From JAVVPO01 sp036655715 (GTDB lineage Bacteria; Bacillota; Clostridia; Lachnospirales; Cellulosilyticaceae): a DNA stretch of 64,000 nt. The stretch lies in NCBI GenBank assembly GCA_036655715.1, contig JAVVPO010000007.1, positions 1 through 64,000 of the forward strand, read 5' to 3'. The first letter of the stretch is position 1; each line of letters opens with the position of its first letter. The notes under the pieces are model-generated. The model searched no databases, was not told where the DNA came from, and was given only the letters and a program-made list of their open reading frames with translations. Below, in pieces: positions 34,227 to 42,924 of the stretch. The position numbers were made by a program, and so were the translations under genes.

Positions 34227-36425
34227 ATGAATGAACTATTAAGGATTAAAAATGGGGAATCTAAGAATCCTCATGCATTTTTAGGAATGCATCAAGAAGT
34301 CACGGAAAGTAAAGAGCACCTAGTAGTCAGAGTTTTTTGTCCAGATGCAAAAGAAGTAACTGTTGTACATATGAATGATAAAACAAAAAAATATAAACTA
34401 GCTGCCATAGATGAAGATGGCTACTTTGAAGGAATTATGGGAAGACGAAAGATCACTTTTCCTTATTTACTAGAATGTAAGGGTGAAAATAATACTAAAT
34501 GGAGTTACATAGATCCTTACCAATTTAGCCCATTAATAACAGATTTAGACTTACATCTCTTTGGTGAAGGGAATCACTATGAGATATATAACAAATTAGG
34601 GGCGCATTTTGAAAGTGTGGGTCAAGTAGAAGGTGTGTATTTTGCTGTATGGGCACCTGCTGCTAAGAGGGTGAGTGTAGTCGGGGAGTTTAACAACTGG
34701 GATGGTAGAAGACATGCTATGAGGCTTGTAGAGAGTCATGGGGTATGGGAACTGTTTATACCTGGACTTGCTGAGGGTGATGTGTACAAGTATGAGATTA
34801 AAATACAAGATGACACCGTGATTTATAAAGCAGATCCTTATGCTAATTGGAGTGAGGTAAGGCCTCATACAGCCTCTAGGGTATGCGATATGAGAAAGTA
34901 TAAGTGGCATGATAGTAAATGGATGGAGAAAAGAAAGGACAAGCAGTATGTAAGCGAGCCTGTGTCCATTTATGAAGTACATATAGGATCATGGAAAAAA
35001 CATTTAGATGGAAACTTTTATACTTATAGAGAGATGGCAGATGATCTAGTTAAATACTTATTGGAGATGAATTATACACATGTGGAACTACTAGGCGTTA
35101 TGGAGCATCCTTTTGATGGCTCATGGGGATATCAAGTGACAGGATACTTTGCACCAACGAGTAGATATGGAACACCAGATGATTTTAGGTATTTTGTAGA
35201 TACTATGCATGCTAAAGGTATTGGGGTATTGCTAGACTGGGTACCTGCTCATTTTCCAAGAGATGCTTTTGCATTAGAAAAATTTGATGGAACAGCGCTT
35301 TATGAACATTTCAATCCTATACAGGCTAATCATCCACAGTGGGGAACTCTTATCTTTAATTATGGAAGAAATGAAGTGGCTTTATTCCTTATAGCTAGCG
35401 CACTATCTTGGCTGGAGCATTATCACCTAGATGGACTTAGAGTAGATGCGGTCGCCTCTATGCTTTATCTGGATTATGGCAGAGAAGGTGGGAAGTATAT
35501 CCCAAATAGTCAAGGTGGAAGAGAGAATTTAGAAGCTGTGGAATGTCTTAAAAAGCTTAATACCATTGTATATGAAAAGCATCCAGGTGTTATGATGATT
35601 GCCGAAGAATCTACTTCTTGGAAAGGGGTTACAGCCCCAGTGTATTATGAGGGACTTGGGTTTGGTTTTAAGTGGAATATGGGATGGATGAATGACTTCC
35701 TTGATTATATGAAACAAGATCCGCTATATAGAAAGTATCACCATAGTAAAATCACTTTTAGTCTGATGTATGCGTTTAATGAAAACTTCGTACTTCCCTT
35801 ATCTCATGATGAAGTGGTACATGGAAAGAGTTGTATGCTTTACAAAATGCCAGGAGATATGTGGCAGAAGTTTGCTAACTTAAGAGCGGCTTATGGCTAT
35901 ATGTTTATGCATCCAGGTAAGAAAATGCTCTTTATGGGCAATGAATTTGCACAGACAAGAGAGTGGAGTGAAGAAAGAGAACTGGATTGGTATTTATTAC
36001 AGCATGAACCACACGAGCAAATGAGACAATATATGAAAGATTTAAATATTTTCTATAGAAAATATAGTTGCCTATGGGAAATAGATAATTCTTATAAAGG
36101 ATTTGAATGGATTGACTGTGATAATAAAGAGACAAGTGTCATTTCCTTTGTGAGAAAAGGAAAAAAAGATAATGATAGATTAGTGGTAGTAATAAACTTT
36201 ACACCTGAGGTATGGCAAGATTATAGAATAGGGGTAGAGAAGATAGGGGAATACAAAGAAGTATTTAATAGTGATGCCATTTGCTATGGCGGAAGTGGCA
36301 TCCAAAATGGCATACAAACTTCAGAGGAAGTGCCATGGAATGATAGAGAATACAGTATAAGTATGACAGTGCCACCTTTGGGAATCAGTATATTCAAATG
36401 GCAAGAAAACGTAAAAGGCAACTAG
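34227..36425 (+). CDS. glgB: 1,4-alpha-glucan branching enzyme
   Basis: A 732-residue GH13 enzyme forming alpha-1,6 branches in glycogen. Two N-terminal CBM48-like modules are present (residues about 8-100 and 115-210; FAVWAPAAKRVSVVGEFNNW). The catalytic barrel has the Asp nucleophile in LDGLRVDAVASML, the Glu acid/base in MMIAEESTSW, and the transition-state Asp in PLSHDEVVHGK. The C-terminal beta domain ends the chain. AAAGGGGG precedes the ATG. Other glycogen genes (glgA, glgC, glgP) are not adjacent, so glgB is a solitary unit with its own promoter and terminator. Confidence 0.97.
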   Translation: MNELLRIKNGESKNPHAFLGMHQEVTESKEHLVVRVFCPDAKEVTVVHMNDKTKKYKLAAIDEDGYFEGIMGRRKITFPYLLECKGENNTKWSYIDPYQFSPLITDLDLHLFGEGNHYEIYNKLGAHFESVGQVEGVYFAVWAPAAKRVSVVGEFNNWDGRRHAMRLVESHGVWELFIPGLAEGDVYKYEIKIQDDTVIYKADPYANWSEVRPHTASRVCDMRKYKWHDSKWMEKRKDKQYVSEPVSIYEVHIGSWKKHLDGNFYTYREMADDLVKYLLEMNYTHVELLGVMEHPFDGSWGYQVTGYFAPTSRYGTPDDFRYFVDTMHAKGIGVLLDWVPAHFPRDAFALEKFDGTALYEHFNPIQANHPQWGTLIFNYGRNEVALFLIASALSWLEHYHLDGLRVDAVASMLYLDYGREGGKYIPNSQGGRENLEAVECLKKLNTIVYEKHPGVMMIAEESTSWKGVTAPVYYEGLGFGFKWNMGWMNDFLDYMKQDPLYRKYHHSKITFSLMYAFNENFVLPLSHDEVVHGKSCMLYKMPGDMWQKFANLRAAYGYMFMHPGKKMLFMGNEFAQTREWSEERELDWYLLQHEPHEQMRQYMKDLNIFYRKYSCLWEIDNSYKGFEWIDCDNKETSVISFVRKGKKDNDRLVVVINFTPEVWQDYRIGVEKIGEYKEVFNSDAICYGGSGIQNGIQTSEEVPWNDREYSISMTVPPLGISIFKWQENVKGN

Positions 36426-36439
36426 GAAATAATAAAATG

Positions 36440-36478
36440 ATAAAGGTCACTAGAGGTAAGCTCTATTGGCCTTTTATC
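36440..36478 (+). terminator. Terminator after glgB
   Basis: ATAAAGGTCACTAGAG / CTCTATTGGCCTTTTAT, an imperfect stem with GTAAG loop, followed by an A-rich stretch. It is less strong than others in the window. Confidence 0.6.
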
Positions 36479-36555
36479 AAAAAAATAATGAGGCAGAATG
36501 GTTTAGACTGGATAAATAGGGTTATACTTCAAGAAAAGACACTAGGCAGCACTTA

Positions 36556-37119
36556 GTGGAAGGAAGTAAGGGAAGTGGGAGCTTGAATATTATAGAGATT
36601 ACTACGATAGACAGCCCTAGAGAAACCATAGTATACAACCTAACTTGTAACAGAATGCATGCTAGAATTGCTTCAACAAGACAAGAAGATTTTTATTATT
36701 TTTTGGTTAACAATCCTTTGCTTATAGATTATGTCATTATAGGGCTTAATCAGCCTTATCGTAATACATTATATGCGTTATATCCTGGTGCTAAGATATG
36801 TATAAGACCACACAGCATTCAAGATGTATTTGGGGAAGTACTGGGCATAGATGATCAATTTTATGAGGAAGTAGCGGTCACAGGGGTAGGGGCGTGCAAT
36901 GATATTTTTATAATGACACACAAATTCATTCATGACTTTTATAAGCAGACGAATAAACAAAATGCTCTAGACCTTTATCGTGAGTGGGTAAGTGAAATGC
37001 CATTAGGCATTCCTTGGCTTTATCGGTTGATAAGAATCATGGAATTTTATATGGAAGAAATCTTAATGTATTTTGAATTAAAGGATATGGAAGGTACTAC
37101 TTTGAAAATAAATAGATAG
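36556..37119 (+). CDS. ISL3-family transposase-derived protein lacking catalytic residues
   Basis: A 187-codon frame that aligns, by eye, along the DDE domain of ISL3 transposases. IIEITTIDSPRETIVYNLTC stands where the family has a 'GIDE..ykkg..y.t...d' strand. DYVIIGLNQPYRNTLYALYP stands for '..VAIDMWKPYR..v...fP', and GAKICIRPHSI for 'nAkiviDkFHv'. The C-terminal 'ALDLYREWVSEMPLGIPWLYR' and 'MEEILMYFEL' match the insertion helices. All expected acidic catalytic residues are replaced (Asp to Leu/Asn, Asp to Arg), and the final Glu region, the N-terminal zinc finger and the HTH are missing. The start is uncertain: GTG at 36556 lacks a good ribosome binding site, and a TTG at 36583 after GGGAAGTGGGAGC is an alternative. 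Confidence 0.65.
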   Translation: MEGSKGSGSLNIIEITTIDSPRETIVYNLTCNRMHARIASTRQEDFYYFLVNNPLLIDYVIIGLNQPYRNTLYALYPGAKICIRPHSIQDVFGEVLGIDDQFYEEVAVTGVGACNDIFIMTHKFIHDFYKQTNKQNALDLYREWVSEMPLGIPWLYRLIRIMEFYMEEILMYFELKDMEGTTLKINR

Positions 37120-37157
37120 AATAAATTAAAATATAAGTGAATAAAATATATAATATA

Positions 37158-37186
37158 TTGAAAATGTTTAGAAAATATGATATAGT
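37158..37186 (+). promoter_or_regulatory. Promoter of tRNA-Thr
   Basis: TTGAAA (37158-37163), 17-base spacer and TATAGT (37181-37186) preceded by TGA, ending 16 bases before the tRNA. Confidence 0.75.
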
Positions 37187-37202
37187 AGGAAAGTGGTTAT
37201 AA

Positions 37203-37275
37203 GCTGAAATAACTCAGTCGGTAGAGTACCTCACTCGTAATGAGGAAGTCGAGGGTTCGAATCCCTTTTTCAGCT
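37203..37275 (+). tRNA. tRNA-Thr (anticodon CGT)
   Basis: A full cloverleaf folds: acceptor GCTGAAA / TTTCAGC (7 bp), D arm ACTC...GAGT with GG in the loop, anticodon arm CCTCA-CTCGTAA-TGAGG (anticodon CGT, reading ACG), 5-base variable loop, and T arm GAGGG-TTCGAAT-CCCTT. Discriminator base is T, allowed for tRNA-Thr. CCA is not encoded. A good promoter lies just upstream and a strong terminator about 75 bases downstream. Confidence 0.95.
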
Positions 37276-37349
37276 TTATCAAGGACTTACGTAGATAAGC
37301 CTATAGGTTAGAGTCGTGGTTATATGTGATTTTGACGTAGTTGATTGGA

Positions 37350-37401
37350 AGATAATAAGCACACTCTAAGTTAGACTAGAGTGTGCTTATTATCTTTTTT
37401 T
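37350..37401 (+). terminator. Terminator after tRNA-Thr
   Basis: AGATAATAAGCACACTCT / AGAGTGTGCTTATTATCT, an 18-bp perfect stem with a 10-base loop, followed by a run of Ts on the plus strand. It also lies just beyond the argH stop and may serve that strand too. Confidence 0.88.
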
Positions 37402-37419
37402 TATTACATTTTATCTTAG

Positions 37420-38802
37420 CTAGGAGCAGAGTGAAGCTAAGAAGTTTTTTGCACTAGCTAAATGAGCAGATACAGCTTCTGGGCTAGGACCCCCTGCTAC
37501 TTTTCTTTCTTTCACACAAGTTGTAAGGGAGATAGCTTCGTAAATATCTTCCTCAAAAAGTGGATGAATAGCATGATATTCTTCAAGTGATAAATGTTCA
37601 AGACCAATCTTTCTTTGACTACAGTAAAGAACTAATTCACCGATGACTGCATGAGCATCACGGAAAGGCATACCTTTTTTGACAAGGTAGTCGGCTGCAT
37701 CGGTGGCATTAGTAAAGCCTGTAGAAGCACTGCTATACATTTGTTCTTTATTAATGCTAATGGTTTGAAGCATAGCAGTAAAAATAGGTAAACACATCTT
37801 GATGGTATCTATACTATCAAATACGCTTTCTTTATCTTCTTGCATATCTTTGTTATAAGCTAGAGGAAGTGCCTTCATAGTCGTAAGAAGCGCTATTAAA
37901 TTACCGTAACTACGGCCACATTTCCCCCTTACAAGTTCAGCAATATCAGGATTTTTCTTTTGAGGCATAATAGAACTGCCTGTGCTATAGGCATCATCTA
38001 TTTCAATAAAGCGGAATTCATGAGAGTTCCAAAGTATGATTTCCTCACAGAAACGGCTAAGATGCATCATAGTAGTAGAAATGCAATAGAGTATATCCAA
38101 GCAGAAATCCCTATCTGATACCCCGTCTAAACTATTTTCACAAATCCTATCAAAGTGAAGTAAAGTAGCCGTATACTCTCTATCAAGTGGATAGGTAGTA
38201 GTGGCAAGTGCTCCTGAGCCTAGAGGAGAACTATTTGCCATAGAAGAGGCAAAACTTAGCTTCATATAATCTCTTTTAAACATTTCAAAGTATGCCATAA
38301 GATGATGAGCAAAGGTAATAGGCTGAGCACGCTGCAAGTGAGTATAACCTGGCATAAGTGTATCTATATGATTTTCTGAAAGTGTAACAAGAGCCTGAAG
38401 CAGCGTATCTAGTAGGAGTTGAATAGATTTGATTTCTTCTAGGATATACATGCGCATATCTAAAGCAACTTGATCGTTACGGCTTCTTCCTGTATGTATT
38501 TTCTTTGCAACATTGCCAAGCCTACCTATAAGGATAGATTCAATATTCATATGAATATCTTCGGCGCTGATGTCAAAGGCAATATGACCCTTTTCGATAT
38601 CAGCAAGGAGAACAAGAAGGGCTTCTTGAATCTCCTTACATTCATCAGAAGAGATAATAGATTGTTTAGCTAGCATGGCTACGTGAGCATGACTACCTAA
38701 AATATCTTGTTTGTAAAGACGTGCATCAAAAGAGATGGACGAATTAAAATGGTCTGTTAAAGTATCTGTTTCTTTGGTGAAACGGCCGCCCCAAAGTTTC
38801 AT
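37420..38802 (-). CDS. argH: Argininosuccinate lyase
   Basis: A 460-residue member of the fumarase/aspartase superfamily that splits argininosuccinate to arginine and fumarate. Signature SSIMPQKKNPDIAELVRGK holds the catalytic Ser loop. 'GRSRNDQVALDMRMY' and 'MPGYTHLQRAQPITFAHHL' hold the substrate-binding residues and catalytic His. AGGAGTG precedes the ATG. It follows argG by 10 bases as the second gene of an argGH operon. Confidence 0.97.
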   Translation of the reverse strand: MKLWGGRFTKETDTLTDHFNSSISFDARLYKQDILGSHAHVAMLAKQSIISSDECKEIQEALLVLLADIEKGHIAFDISAEDIHMNIESILIGRLGNVAKKIHTGRSRNDQVALDMRMYILEEIKSIQLLLDTLLQALVTLSENHIDTLMPGYTHLQRAQPITFAHHLMAYFEMFKRDYMKLSFASSMANSSPLGSGALATTTYPLDREYTATLLHFDRICENSLDGVSDRDFCLDILYCISTTMMHLSRFCEEIILWNSHEFRFIEIDDAYSTGSSIMPQKKNPDIAELVRGKCGRSYGNLIALLTTMKALPLAYNKDMQEDKESVFDSIDTIKMCLPIFTAMLQTISINKEQMYSSASTGFTNATDAADYLVKKGMPFRDAHAVIGELVLYCSQRKIGLEHLSLEEYHAIHPLFEEDIYEAISLTTCVKERKVAGGPSPEAVSAHLASAKNFLASLCS

Positions 38803-38812
38803 AGTATCACTC

Positions 38813-40021
38813 CTAGTCGTTAAGTTGTTGTTTCATTAATGCACGTACTTTAAGTGGCAAGCCATAAAGTGTAATAAAGCCACCAGCATCTTTGTGGTCA
38901 TAAAGGTCTCCTGTTGTGAAACTAGCTAAATCTTCACTATATAAAGAATAAGGAGACTTAGCACCCTGCGAGATAACGTTACCTTTGTAAAGTTTAAGTT
39001 TCACAGTACCTGTGACTACTTCTTGCGTACTTGTAACAAAAGAGCCTAAAGCTTCGCGAAGTGGTGTAAACCATTTACCATTGTAAATAAGATCTGCATA
39101 TTCTAAGGCTACGTTTTGTTTGAATCTGTAAGTCTCACGGTCTAAAGTAAGGTGCTCGAGTTCTTCGTGGGCTTTATAAAGAATCGTTCCGCCTGGTGTT
39201 TCATACACGCCACGAGATTTCATACCGACTACACGGTTTTCTACGATATCTTCTATACCAATCCCATTAGCACCACCAAGTTTATTAAGTGCTTCAAGAA
39301 GTGAAGAAGGATCCATAGCTTCATCATTAAGATGGGTTGGAATACCTTTATTAAAAGTAAGCGTAATAAGAGTAGGCTCATTAGGCGCAGACTCAGGAGA
39401 TACACCGAGTTTAAGTAAAGCTTCATAGTTTGGAGCATTAAATGGATCTTCAAGGTCCAAACCTTCGTGAGAAATATGCCACATATTACAATCACGACTA
39501 TAACTATCTTCTTTTTTCATCGGAACTGGAAGGCCGTGTGCTTCAAGATAGGCAATCTCTTCGTCACGAGACGTAATATCCCATATACGCCATGGCGCAA
39601 TGACTTTAAGATGTGGTGCAAGGGCTGCAATGCCAAGTTCAAAACGGATTTGATCATTTCCTTTTCCTGTACAACCATGACAAATGCTTGTAGCACCTTC
39701 TTGAAGAGCGATACGTACTAAAGTTTTTGCAATAACAGCACGAGCAATAGAAGTACCTAGGTAATATTTAGATTCATAAATAGCTCCAGATTGAATCATA
39801 GGGAAAACATATTCTGTCATAAACTCATCTTTAACATTTTCTACATAAACTTTACTTACCCCCATGCTGAGCGCTCTTTCTTCAAGACCTATAAGCTCGG
39901 CATCTTGCCCTACATTAATACAGACTGCAATAACATCAAAATCATAGTTTTCTTTAAGCCATGGGATAATAACAGATGTATCGAGTCCTCCGGAATAAGC
40001 TAAAACAACTTTTTCTTTCAT
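38813..40021 (-). CDS. argG: Argininosuccinate synthase
   Basis: A 402-residue enzyme joining citrulline and aspartate with ATP. The P-loop-like AYSGGLDTSVIIPWL is at the N-terminus, followed by 'CHGCTGKGNDQIRFE' and 'EEDSYSRDCNMWHISHEG'-like substrate sequence. The middle of the protein carries ENRVVGMKSRGVYETPGGT. AGGAGG precedes the ATG at 40021. First gene of argGH; its promoter is overlapped by an ArgR-type operator. Confidence 0.97.
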   Translation of the reverse strand: MKEKVVLAYSGGLDTSVIIPWLKENYDFDVIAVCINVGQDAELIGLEERALSMGVSKVYVENVKDEFMTEYVFPMIQSGAIYESKYYLGTSIARAVIAKTLVRIALQEGATSICHGCTGKGNDQIRFELGIAALAPHLKVIAPWRIWDITSRDEEIAYLEAHGLPVPMKKEDSYSRDCNMWHISHEGLDLEDPFNAPNYEALLKLGVSPESAPNEPTLITLTFNKGIPTHLNDEAMDPSSLLEALNKLGGANGIGIEDIVENRVVGMKSRGVYETPGGTILYKAHEELEHLTLDRETYRFKQNVALEYADLIYNGKWFTPLREALGSFVTSTQEVVTGTVKLKLYKGNVISQGAKSPYSLYSEDLASFTTGDLYDHKDAGGFITLYGLPLKVRALMKQQLND

Positions 40022-40055
40022 AATAAATCCTCCTAAATTATAAATATAAGTATTT

Positions 40056-40090
40056 ATGAATAATTATACATTATTAAAATAAAAAATCAA
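40056..40090 (-). promoter_or_regulatory. argGH promoter with overlapping ArgR box
   Basis: On the minus strand, TTGATT (40090-40085), a 16-base spacer and TATAAT (40068-40063) form the promoter. The dyad ATGAATAATTATACAT (40056-40071), nearly a perfect palindrome of the form ATGnATAATTATnCAT, matches the ArgR/AhrC ARG-box pattern and covers the -10, so bound repressor would block RNA polymerase. An argR gene is not in the window. Confidence 0.75.
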
Positions 40091-40270
40091 GAGGCAAATA
40101 TAATTTCTACATAATATTTTATTAAAATGTAAAGTTGTAAGAGAAAAATAATTTTTGTGCAGATAACAAATAATCGGTTAGATAATTTGTCCTAAAACAC
40201 AATAGAAAAAAGCAAAATTATATAGTATACTTAATTTACTAAAATGATTTGCATCGAAGGAGGAAGAAAA

Positions 40271-41038
40271 TTGAGAATATTCGACATGGATGGTCCTATA
40301 TATAAAATAGGTACAGAGCTAGCTGATATTATGATTTTAACTTTATATTGGTTTATTTGCTGTATACCTATTATTACAATAGGTGCCTCAACAAGTTCAC
40401 TATTTTATGTGTATGGCAAGAAAGCAAGAGATGAGGATGTATATGTAACCAAAGATTTCTTTAAAAGTTTCACTGAAAACTTTAAGCAATCTATACCTAT
40501 TACAATCATTTTACTCGTATTGTGGGTAAGTGTAAGTATGTATCTAAGCATCTTATTAGCCTATGCAGGGCAAGCACCTACTTTGTTAGCGGGTGTAGCT
40601 TTATTCTTTACGATTGAAGTAACGGTAATGAGTGTGTATATTTTAGCACTACTTTCTAGGTTCTATATGAAGTTATCTAGTTTGTTCATGACAGCGTTTG
40701 TGCTTGCACATAAGCATTTATTAACAAGTCTTATGATTATAGTAACCTTTGTAGTTCTAACTTTTGCAACACTATTTATACCTATTTTAATGTTTGTGTT
40801 CCCAGCATTAGTCGTAGCAGTATTATCTTTCTTTATACAAAAGGTATTTACTAAGCATATTGAAGATGCAGCGCAGCAACAAGAAGAAGATAGTGTAGAC
40901 GTAGAAGAAATAGGGTTAGAAGAGCTAGAAATAGAAGAAAACAAAGTAGCAACCGACCCAGTTAAACCAGATGAAGAAGATAAAGAAGAGAATGATCATG
41001 TAGAAGAGGAAGATAAAGATTTCTTAAAATACATATAA
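40271..41038 (+). CDS. YesL/DUF624-family membrane protein with an acidic tail
   Basis: A 255-residue protein with five or six membrane helices. The start MRIFDMDGPIYKIGTELADI, then MILTLYWFICCIPIITIGAS, is the YesL/DUF624 signature. It begins at a TTG (40271) preceded by AAGGAGG; the upstream in-frame ATG at 40244 has no ribosome binding site and would not match family N-termini. The last 60 residues are strongly acidic (VEEIGLEELEIEEN, then DEEDKEENDHVEEEDKD), an unusual addition. YesL proteins often sit with carbohydrate ABC transporters, but that is not so here. Confidence 0.85.
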   Translation: MRIFDMDGPIYKIGTELADIMILTLYWFICCIPIITIGASTSSLFYVYGKKARDEDVYVTKDFFKSFTENFKQSIPITIILLVLWVSVSMYLSILLAYAGQAPTLLAGVALFFTIEVTVMSVYILALLSRFYMKLSSLFMTAFVLAHKHLLTSLMIIVTFVVLTFATLFIPILMFVFPALVVAVLSFFIQKVFTKHIEDAAQQQEEDSVDVEEIGLEELEIEENKVATDPVKPDEEDKEENDHVEEEDKDFLKYI

Positions 41039-41060
41039 CAAGAGTTGGGGGAGATTAGAA

Positions 41061-42338
41061 ATGTCAGAGTGGAGAATAGAAACGAATCTTATACAGGGTG
41101 GATATGCTCCGAAAAATGGTGAACCACGAGTATTACCTATCTATCAAAGCACAACTTATAAGTACGATTCAACAGAGCATGTTGCCAAATTATTTGACCT
41201 TCAAGTACCAGGGCATATGTACTCAAGAATTAGTAATCCAACCGTAGAAGCATTAGAGAGCAAGATAGCTTTACTTGAAGGCGGGGTAGGGGCCTTATGT
41301 ACTTCATCAGGGCAAGCAGCTTCTATGGTGTCTATCTTAAATCTATGTGAAGCAGGGGATCACTTTATTGCACTAAATACTATATATGGAGGAACCTACA
41401 ACCTATTTGCAATTACTCTTAAAAAAATGGGCGTAGAAGTCACTTTTGTATCTCCAGAAGCAACTAAAGAAGAGATAGAAGCCATGATTAGACCAAATAC
41501 AAAAGCAATCTTTGGAGAGACTATCGCAAATCCTGCATTAGTTGTAATGGATATTGCTTACTGGGCAGACATTGCACATGAGCACGGGATACCGTTAATC
41601 GTAGATAGTACCTTTGCAACACCGTGTTTATGTAGACCTTTTGAGCATGGGGCAGATGTCGTTGTTCACTCAACGACAAAATACATGGATGGGCATGCAA
41701 CAAGTGTTGGTGGCGTGATTGTAGACGGTGGCCGATTTGATTATACAAACGGAAAATTCAAAAGCTTTACAGAGCCAGACCCATCTTACCATGGATTAGC
41801 TTATGCCCAGGCATTTGGACCTGCTGCGTATATTACAAAAGCACGTGTACAGTTTATAAGAGATATGGGGAATTATCTTAGTCCACAAAATGCATTTTTA
41901 ACTAACTTAGGCCTTGAGACCCTTCATCTTCGCATGGAAAGACACTCTGAAAATGCATTAAAAGTAGCGAAGTACCTAAAAGTTCATGAAGCGGTAGAAT
42001 CTATAAGCTATCCGTTACTCGAAGGGGATAGCCAGTACGAAAAAGCTACTAAGTATTTAACAAAAGGAGCAAGCGGGGTTATTTCCTTTGTGATTAAAGG
42101 TGATAGAGAAACAGCAGTGAAGTTTATGGATAGCCTAAAACTTGCAAATATCGTTGTACATGTGGCAGATGTAAGAACAGCAGTACTTCACCCAGCCAGT
42201 TCAACACATAGACAATTAACAGATGAGGAGCTTATTAACTGTGGTATTAGCCCTACAATGATTCGCTTAAGTGTAGGAATAGAAAATGTAGAAGATATTA
42301 TAGAAGACTTAGAACAAGCTTTCAATCAAATAGGCTAA
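41061..42338 (+). CDS. metY: O-acetylhomoserine aminocarboxypropyltransferase / sulfhydrylase
   Basis: A 425-residue PLP enzyme of the Cys/Met metabolism family that makes homocysteine from O-acetylhomoserine and sulfide. The PLP Lys is in VVHSTTKYMDGHA near residue 206. MYSRISNPTVEALE and LEGGVGALCTSSGQAA, near the N-terminus, are family signatures. The roughly 425-residue length and the FDYTNGKFKSFTEPDPSYHG insertion fit MetY rather than the shorter MetB/MetC. GGGGGAG precedes the ATG. No S-box or T-box is seen upstream; it follows the YesL gene by 22 bases. Confidence 0.93.
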   Translation: MSEWRIETNLIQGGYAPKNGEPRVLPIYQSTTYKYDSTEHVAKLFDLQVPGHMYSRISNPTVEALESKIALLEGGVGALCTSSGQAASMVSILNLCEAGDHFIALNTIYGGTYNLFAITLKKMGVEVTFVSPEATKEEIEAMIRPNTKAIFGETIANPALVVMDIAYWADIAHEHGIPLIVDSTFATPCLCRPFEHGADVVVHSTTKYMDGHATSVGGVIVDGGRFDYTNGKFKSFTEPDPSYHGLAYAQAFGPAAYITKARVQFIRDMGNYLSPQNAFLTNLGLETLHLRMERHSENALKVAKYLKVHEAVESISYPLLEGDSQYEKATKYLTKGASGVISFVIKGDRETAVKFMDSLKLANIVVHVADVRTAVLHPASSTHRQLTDEELINCGISPTMIRLSVGIENVEDIIEDLEQAFNQIG

Positions 42339-42340
42339 TA

Positions 42341-42380
42341 GAAGGGCTTTAAGATGTATTTCTTAAGGCCTTTCCTGTTG
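42341..42380 (+). terminator. Terminator after metY
   Basis: GAAGGGCTTTAAGA / TCTTAAGGCCTTTC hairpin with a short loop and a weak T tail. Confidence 0.6.
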
Positions 42381-42496
42381 TAACATGAATAGAAGATAAT
42401 TTTCTTGGTTAAAATGGAAGAAAAAGAGCTTAAATTCAAAAAAAATTCATATTCATATAGTAGAATGACATTATTTCATGATAGGAAGGTGATTAA

Positions 42497-42835
42497 ATGA
42501 CAGGCGTTGGTGACTTTTTTTTAAACGTATTTTTAATAATGATGTTAGTGAGTTTATTTAATTTAGTTAGATATATGTTCAAGATAAGAAAGATAATGAA
42601 GGTTAATAAAGATAATCCAAATATTAAAGGCATATCTATTGTAAATGGCCAAGTGAAAGTTATAGAAAATGAAGCCTTTCCACCTGTTCAAGATATAGAA
42701 AAGGATTTAGTGACAGATCCAGAGTGCGGGATAGAGCTTGAGAAAAAAGATGCTTATCGTATTTTTAAAAATGGAAAAGAATACTTTTTCTGTTCTTGGG
42801 AATGTAGAGAAAAGTTTTTAGCAAATGCCAAATAA
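42497..42835 (+). CDS. Membrane-anchored YHS/TRASH-like metal-binding protein
   Basis: A 112-residue protein with one N-terminal membrane helix (GDFFLNVFLIMMLVSLFNLVR) and a soluble domain. The C-terminal 45 residues read DPECGIELEKKDAYRIF and EYFFCSWECREKFLANA, that is, C-x(n)-FCS-x-x-C-x-x-x-F, the YHS/TRASH fold that binds copper or other soft metals. GGAAGGTG precedes the ATG. It is a single-gene unit with its own terminator. The metal and role are unknown. Confidence 0.8.
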   Translation: MTGVGDFFLNVFLIMMLVSLFNLVRYMFKIRKIMKVNKDNPNIKGISIVNGQVKVIENEAFPPVQDIEKDLVTDPECGIELEKKDAYRIFKNGKEYFFCSWECREKFLANAK

Positions 42836-42865
42836 CACTTGTTTAATACAAGTGTTATTTTTTTT
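42831..42865 (+). terminator. Terminator after the YHS-like gene
   Basis: AATAACACTTG / CAAGTGTTATT (11 bp) followed by eight or more Ts. Confidence 0.9.
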
Positions 42866-42924
42866 GCCTTTAAGGCACATAATATCATTTAATAGACTGA
42901 AAGTACTTGAAGGAGACGTGAAAA

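Noticed and set aside
36488..36556. A 22-codon frame that might be the lost N-terminus of the ISL3-derived protein
   Set aside because: It stops before the main frame and shows no zinc finger or HTH pattern; chance is as likely.
37276..37349. Possible phage or island attachment site just after tRNA-Thr
   Set aside because: No integrase gene, no direct repeat of the tRNA 3' end elsewhere in the window and no foreign gene block are seen.
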